Shown here piece by piece: positions 59,111 to 64,000 of a stretch of 64,000 nt of DNA. The DNA is from Chinchilla lanigera (lineage: Eukaryota; Chordata; Mammalia; Rodentia; Chinchillidae): the NCBI RefSeq assembly GCF_000276665.1, contig NW_004955438.1, forward strand, positions 6,604,996-6,668,995, in the 5' to 3' direction. Both the position numbers and the translations under genes were made by a program. Numbering within the stretch: the first letter of the stretch is position 1; each line of letters opens with the position of its first letter. The notes beneath the pieces are model-generated. The model saw only the letters and a program-made list of their open reading frames with translations. It searched no databases and was not told where the DNA came from.

Positions 59111-60631
59111 CCCCTTAGGGTCTCTAAGCAGTTAAAATTTTGCAAATTTTTATTGTTTTAGATGACGCTGACAATCACAAAGAGCACTGACTTGGTATTT
59201 TATAGAATACCATTCAGTCAAAGGTGGTCTGATACTTTTCTCATTATTAGACAGGGATCAAATTTTTTGACAAGAAAATAAAAACAGGTTAAATACCAAT
59301 ACCTTGTGTTACATTGAGAGTTCATATTTAAAACATGTTTTTTGTTGAAATTGTTCAGTGACCTAAACACTCTTGATATTAATATTGGTCACTTGGCTGA
59401 ACTGTGTTTCCCAGACCTCTCATGGAAAAGTAATTCTTGTTTCCTCTTTCTGTAGTGTTTGGAAGAAAGACATTACATGAAGCCGACACTTGAGTAGGAG
59501 TCATGTTGTCTTTGAGAAAAAAGTAGATACAAAAATTGCTTGGAATTCTTCTGAATAGGAGATTATATTTCTTGCCCATTTTATTTATGCATCCAATTAT
59601 TTATTTATATCAATATGAACCCATGAATCTATCTTATATATTGGAGTTACAATTCATTATTTCTACACACTGTTGTTCAAATACTCCCAGCAATGGACTA
59701 TTGACTCCTGGGTCTCATTGACATGGTTGACACTCCTTATTCATTGTGGGTTTTTATTTATTTGAAATCAGGCTTAATTCTTGACAGTACAAATGCTTTT
59801 TCTCATTTATATGTTCCAACTCAGTCTGAGGGCTAGACATATCTTTACAGAACCTTTATTCTTTTCAACAATCATCTGTATTAGAAACCAAACAACATGT
59901 ACCACTTGTGTTTGTTGCCACTGTATATCATGGATTCTAATCCTCTCAACCAAGGGAATGGATATGTATGTCCACAGCTGAGCATATATACATATCTATA
60001 TATTTAAATATCAGTGCTAATATCTTTATCAAACTGAACATGAGTTCATGATCTTTACAACATTAATGTAGTAGTATCTTTGTAGTCTCATCCCTTGGAT
60101 TATCTGTGCACTCATGATCTAATAGTGCAAAACCATACTCTTATGTCTACTATCTATTCACTTTATTGGTCAGTTCCAATATAGAGGTATAACTCACTCA
60201 GAAATGGAAACTTTACCCTTATGGAAAATAACCTTGTGACAAGTGGAAAATTCTACTGTTCAATTTCTTTTGCCAGTGGTTTTGAAGACTCATTTGCAAA
60301 GTTAGCCTTTGCTTAAATTCAGTTCACTGAAGTTATTTTATATATGTCTAATACAGTGAGGTTTGATCCTAGCCTGCATATAACCTCTTAAATGATTTTT
60401 AAAAAATCTTACATTAGAATTCATTTTGTAAAGATTAATTGACTATATTGCTTTATGTATTTGTGATTACAGTATCACATAGAAGTTTCATCACTCTAAT
60501 CACCTGTGCTTCATCTATTTTCCACTCCGTACTCTGCCCAGTGATCATCTCACTGCCTCTGCAGTAGTCTCTTTTGCAAAATATCGTACAATTGGAATCA
60601 TAACATAGGTCGCATTTTCAAGATGGCTTCC

Positions 60632-60722
60632 TTGGGCTGGGGATGTATTTCAGCTGCACAAGTGCCTCTCTGGCAAGTGTGAGGTCCTGAGTTTGATTCC
60701 CGGTTTAAAAAAAAAAAAAAAA
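60632..60722 (+). mobile_element. ID-type SINE nested in the old L1
   Basis: 'gggctggggatgtatttcag', 'gtgcctctctggcaagtgtg', 'gagtttgattcccggttt' and an A17-like tail. Imperfect flanking repeats (atggcttcctt 60623-60633, atggtttctttt 60723-60734) are visible. Confidence 0.93.
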
Positions 60723-60770
60723 ATGGTTTCTTTTACTTAGTCACACATGTTAAAATTTCCTTCATACCTT

Positions 60771-60920
60771 CTTTGTTTCCTAATATGTATTTTTATTAGC
60801 AGGTGTTTGCAACATGTAACAACTTCATTCATCATAGAGAATTGGTACTTGTGCATATTCCATCTTGATTTTTCTATTCTCTTTCTCTCTTTTCCTCTGC
60901 TGCCTCTCTGTTCTCAGATC
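60771..60920 (-). mobile_element. Short L1 3' UTR piece nested in the old L1
   Basis: About 150 bases interrupt an otherwise colinear L1 between 'cataccttct' and 'atatggattggtagctcatt'. The insert contains 'agcaggtgtttgcaacatgt' and a pyrimidine-rich stretch similar to 19795-19925. Near-identical repeats (tcatacctt 60762-60770, ttatacctt 60921-60929) flank it. Confidence 0.5.
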
Positions 60921-61300
60921 TTATACCTTTATATGGATTGGTAGCTCATTTACTTTTATTGTAAAACATTTTTATTGCATAGATGATTAAAAGAGTACTT
61001 AAACAATTGACCAGTTGAAGGTTATATTGTTTGCCTTTATCTTTTGGTCATTATAAATAAAACTGCTGTGTGCTTTTCAGTGTAAGTTTTAGTCAGGTGG
61101 TTAAAAGGAAGGAGTGAAACTGCCAGATTATATGATAAAACTGTGCTTACATTTTTTAAGAAACTGCTAAGAAGTTGTCACAAAGTCATCATACCATGTG
61201 GCCGAGACATCAGAAATCAATGGGAGTTCCATCGATTGTATCCTTGCTAGAAATTGATATTATCTTTTTTGTTAGAGACCAACCACCTCATTAGTCAATG

Positions 61301-62100
61301 AGCAGTACAATAATTGTTACCTGAAACCTAGTGCCTTCTCAAGCTTATATATATATATATATTTTTTTTTTTTCTCATTTTAAGATTCTCCTAGGCCCGA
61401 ATCACCTTAAAAAGAACTGTTCTTTCTTTTGAAGATTTCAGATGTAGATTATCTGGTTCATTTATCATCTGTCTATATTAGGAGTATCCTCAAGTTTTCT
61501 GGCCTTTTTATAGATTATGGTCTCTTTTTCAAATACTATTATTGGTTCATTTTTCTTATCATAGCTTTGACATCTGCAAGAGAATTGTGTAGGAAGGAAA
61601 AGATCTGTCTGTGCAGTATATGCCAAGAAACCAAATAGTCACCTTGTTAAATACGTAATTAACAAGCATAATGTTTTGTAAACATATATTGATTTAGAAA
61701 TTTACTAAGGTTTTATTGGTAGTTTAACAATCTTAAATGTTTTACTTCTCATTTGTTTAAGAAAAATATATTAGGTATATAATGTAGAAATAAAGCCCAT
61801 CTTATAAAAATAATTCATGTCTCCTTAGTTGCATCCAATGTTAGTTTAATATTGAAGCTTAGCAAAGACTTTATACAAAAAAAATTAAACAGTGTTGTCC
61901 ATCAATATAAAAATTCTAAATAAAACATACACTGATTAAATAGTATCAAATAATTTTCTATCTATTTTAACTGCAGATTTACAAATAAAAGAATCTACTG
62001 GAATCTAATTCAGCACATTAGTGGAAGGTGAAGAAAACAAAATTTAAAAAATAATAGCTCTCGATAGTGAGGCTGATAAATTTCGAGACATTCACACTCA
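61301..62100. other. Unassigned AT-rich sequence with a short (TA)n-T tract
   Basis: A (TA)n run followed by T11 lies at 61346-61373. Otherwise nothing recognised. Confidence 0.4.
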
Positions 62101-62104
62101 AGTT

Positions 62105-62250
62105 GACTTTTAACATAATAGCACTGGAAAGGCACGTTCCTAGTCAGGGAACTGATACCTGTCAGAACTCTAGAGCAAACATCCTCCTCACAAAAAATCT
62201 TTAGAGACGTTCCCTGTATAAATCAGAATAAATAATTGCATATTAAATTT
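62105..62250 (+). mobile_element. Possible L1 ORF2 fragment
   Basis: 'gagcaaacatcctcctcaca' then 'tttagagacgttccctgtat' resembles the ORF2 segment 'gccaacatcatcctcaatgg...gcattccctttaaaatcagg'. Short and decayed. Confidence 0.4.
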
Positions 62251-62640
62251 CCACCATTATTCATCATTAAACTAGTATTTCTTATCAAGAAATCTTTAAG
62301 CCTATTCATTACTTTTTTAAAAGAACAAAGAGAAAAATTCTCATTGTTTGTTATAAATCCATGGTGAATAAAGGAATTCATTAATCAATAATAATTACTT
62401 CAAATTAATAACTAATAGATTAATGATATATATTACCCACGTGTAGCACTGATATTACAGTAAATATGCTAGGTATAATGAAAGTATTTAAAAGTAGGGT
62501 ATAGGAAACATGGTTATGGCACATTTGACCAACAGGTTTTAAGGGATAGTAAAATAAAGGTAAGAACCTCTGGTATACTGTTGCACTATATTGTGACTTT
62601 AGATAAAAATCATGCAGTATATGTTTCAAAAAGCTAGAAC
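62251..62640. other. Unassigned sequence
   Basis: No feature recognised. Confidence 0.35.
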
Positions 62641-62642
62641 AA

Positions 62643-62732
62643 TTTTTTTTTTCTTTTTTGAGGGGTTACATGGAATTGAACTCAGGACCTCTAGCTTGCC
62701 AGGCAGGCGCTGTACCCACTAGCCTTGCTAGA
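62643..62732 (-). mobile_element. tRNA-derived SINE (ID-like), antisense
   Basis: A T-rich start (A tail) is followed by 'catggaattgaactcaggac', 'ctagcttgccaggcaggcgc' and 'ccactagcc', an ID-like body on the minus strand with a differing 5' part. Confidence 0.8.
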
Positions 62733-63235
62733 AGAGTTTGAAAAGTTTTTACCACAATAAATGGTAGGAGGAGATTTGAGATCAGACTATTATCTTTTCC
62801 ACAGTAATGTAGTAAAATGGAAAATAAACATCCATAGCCTTTCCCATTGTCATCCTATGTACTCTGTAATGTGCATGTTCAAAATCTTGCTTTACTATTT
62901 TGTAAATCTAATATGTGATATATATGTAAATTTCTTTGTATCTCTTTTTCTTTTACTCTTTTCTGACTATACATTTAATGGGTTTCATTTTAGAACATTT
63001 AGAAGTGCACATAAAATATTTTGATCATTTCTAATCCCTGTCTACTCTCTACTCTGCCCTCTGCACTGGTCTCACAAGTGTTTGTGGGGAAGTTTCATTT
63101 CTATAATATAATCTGCATCTGTGTGTGTGTGTGATCTTTCTGTCTCTACATTTCTGTCTCTACGGATCTTGTATCTTGTGGGTACGTTTAAAAAAATGTT
63201 GAAGAACTTCAGACAAATTGATGGGGAAGTTTAAA
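62733..63235. other. Unassigned sequence with short (TG)n
   Basis: A brief TG run (63119-63133) is the only simple feature. The left flank of the terminal L1. Confidence 0.35.
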
Positions 63236-63239
63236 TGGA

Positions 63240-64000
63240 AAATAAATTTATCCATACAGTGCTACAGTGATAAAAATAGTAGGGTACTCGTACAAAAACA
63301 GGCATGTGGGACAATGGAATAGAAAAAAGGCCTCAGAAGCAACCCCAGACACATTCAGCCACCTGATCTTTGACAAACGGCCCCAAAACCTACCTTGGAA
63401 GAAAAATAGCCTCTTTACCAAATGATGCTGGGAAAACTGGCTCTCTACATGAAGAAGATTGAAGCTAGACTCATATCTTTCACCATATCCTAAATTAAAA
63501 TTATAATAGATCAAAGATCTATATTTTAAAACAGAAACACTTAGCCTGCTAGAAAATAAAATAGATAAAACTCTTGAAGTCAATGGGTTCTGAACAGAAA
63601 CTCATTTGCACAGGAAATAGCATCAAAAATGAACAAACTAAATTATATCCAATTAAAAAGCTTCTTCAGAACAAGGGGCACAACCAACAGAGTTCAGGCA
63701 AAATGTAGAGATTAGAAAAAAATCACCAGCTTCAATTTAGAAACAGGATTGGTATCTACAATGTATTAAGAAATAAAAAACCTAGACCTCCCCAAAATAA
63801 AAGGTTCAATCAGCAATGGTCGACTGAGATGAATGCACACCTCCAGAAAAAAAGTGCAAGTGGCCAATAAATACATGGGAAAGTACTCAGCATTGCTGAC
63901 CAGTAGAGAAATGAAAATTAAAATACACTGGCATTCCATTGTATGTAACAAAGAATGGCTATCATCAAAAAATCAAAGAAAACAAATGCCTGTAAGGGAG
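63240..64000 (+). mobile_element. L1 ORF2 fragment, continues beyond the window
   Basis: Colinear with L1 ORF2: 'ggtactcgtacaaaaacagg', 'gatctttgacaaacggcccc', 'gatgctgggaaaactggctc', 'tccaattaaaaagcttcttc', 'agtggccaataaatacatgg', 'gagaaatgaaaattaaaata'. It overlaps in content with 48019-48640 but is more decayed, with several stops and frameshifts. The element continues past base 64000. Confidence 0.92.

Larger units (their letters stand above)
58755..61300 (-). mobile_element. Old L1 (L1M-like), 3' UTR and ORF2 end, antisense, with nested insertions and an assembly gap
   Basis: The minus strand runs from an L1M-type 3' UTR (58755 to about 60230) to the ORF2 end (to about 61300). Plus-strand landmarks in order: 'aatagttttagatttatgca', 'gtctgttctaggatctcatt' just before the gap, 'ccttagggtctctaagcagt' just after it, 'attgcttggaattcttctga', 'aatatgaacccatgaatcta', 'gcatatatacatatctatat', 'aaatatcgtacaattggaat', 'gtcattataaataaaactgc' and 'ttaagaaactgctaagaagt'. 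An ID (60632-60722) and a short L1 piece (60771-60920) have inserted into it. Confidence 0.8.

Overview
The window is nuclear DNA from a mammal, almost certainly a rodent. It is AT-rich and contains no protein-coding gene I can support. The rodent call rests on many short tRNA-derived ID-type SINEs (about 75-90 bp body plus an A-rich tail) and several B1-like 7SL-derived SINEs with an internal duplication, alongside L1 retrotransposons and MaLR-type LTRs. The ID consensus here (ending in a GGTACCGG-like motif before the A tail) is not what I would expect of mouse or rat. A non-murid rodent, perhaps a hystricomorph, is my guess, but I cannot fix the family. The short open reading frames are chance frames or fragments of retroelements. 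The window looks like intergenic or deep intronic sequence.

Layout. 1-6.4 kb: an old L1 fragment, a purine minisatellite, a B1, then a decayed gammaretrovirus-like (ERV1) provirus with both LTRs (1651-5955), a B1 at its right edge and an L1 3' tail. 7.6-10.6 kb: an L2-like stretch split by a young ID, then an old L1 whose 5' part appears inverted. 11.4-12.3 kb: a probable ERV2-type solo LTR with internal direct repeats. 12.3-31 kb: mostly unassigned sequence with scattered ID, B1 and MIR copies, dinucleotide tracts, two U2 snRNA-derived fragments, two MaLR-type LTRs and an ancient L1 3' end. 31-47 kb: unassigned sequence, three minus-strand L1 3' ends that share one 3' UTR family, and another MaLR-type LTR. 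47.9-49.5 kb: the best-preserved L1, carrying the ORF2 C-terminus with one internal stop, and preceded directly by a truncated ID. 50-64 kb: a B1, a tract of mostly unassigned sequence (51.4-54.7 kb), MaLR LTRs, further L1 pieces, a 2.5 kb old L1 that contains the 100-N assembly gap and two nested insertions, and an L1 ORF2 fragment running off the right edge.

There is no operon, CRISPR array, intact RNA gene or recognisable novel system. The most informative features are records of retrotransposition: a 38-nt U2 snRNA retropseudogene with perfect target-site duplications, a possible ID-L1 chimera, a probable twin-priming inversion, and an assembly gap that seems to fall inside a single repeat. 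Family names for repeats are given from recall of consensus sequences, not from a database search.
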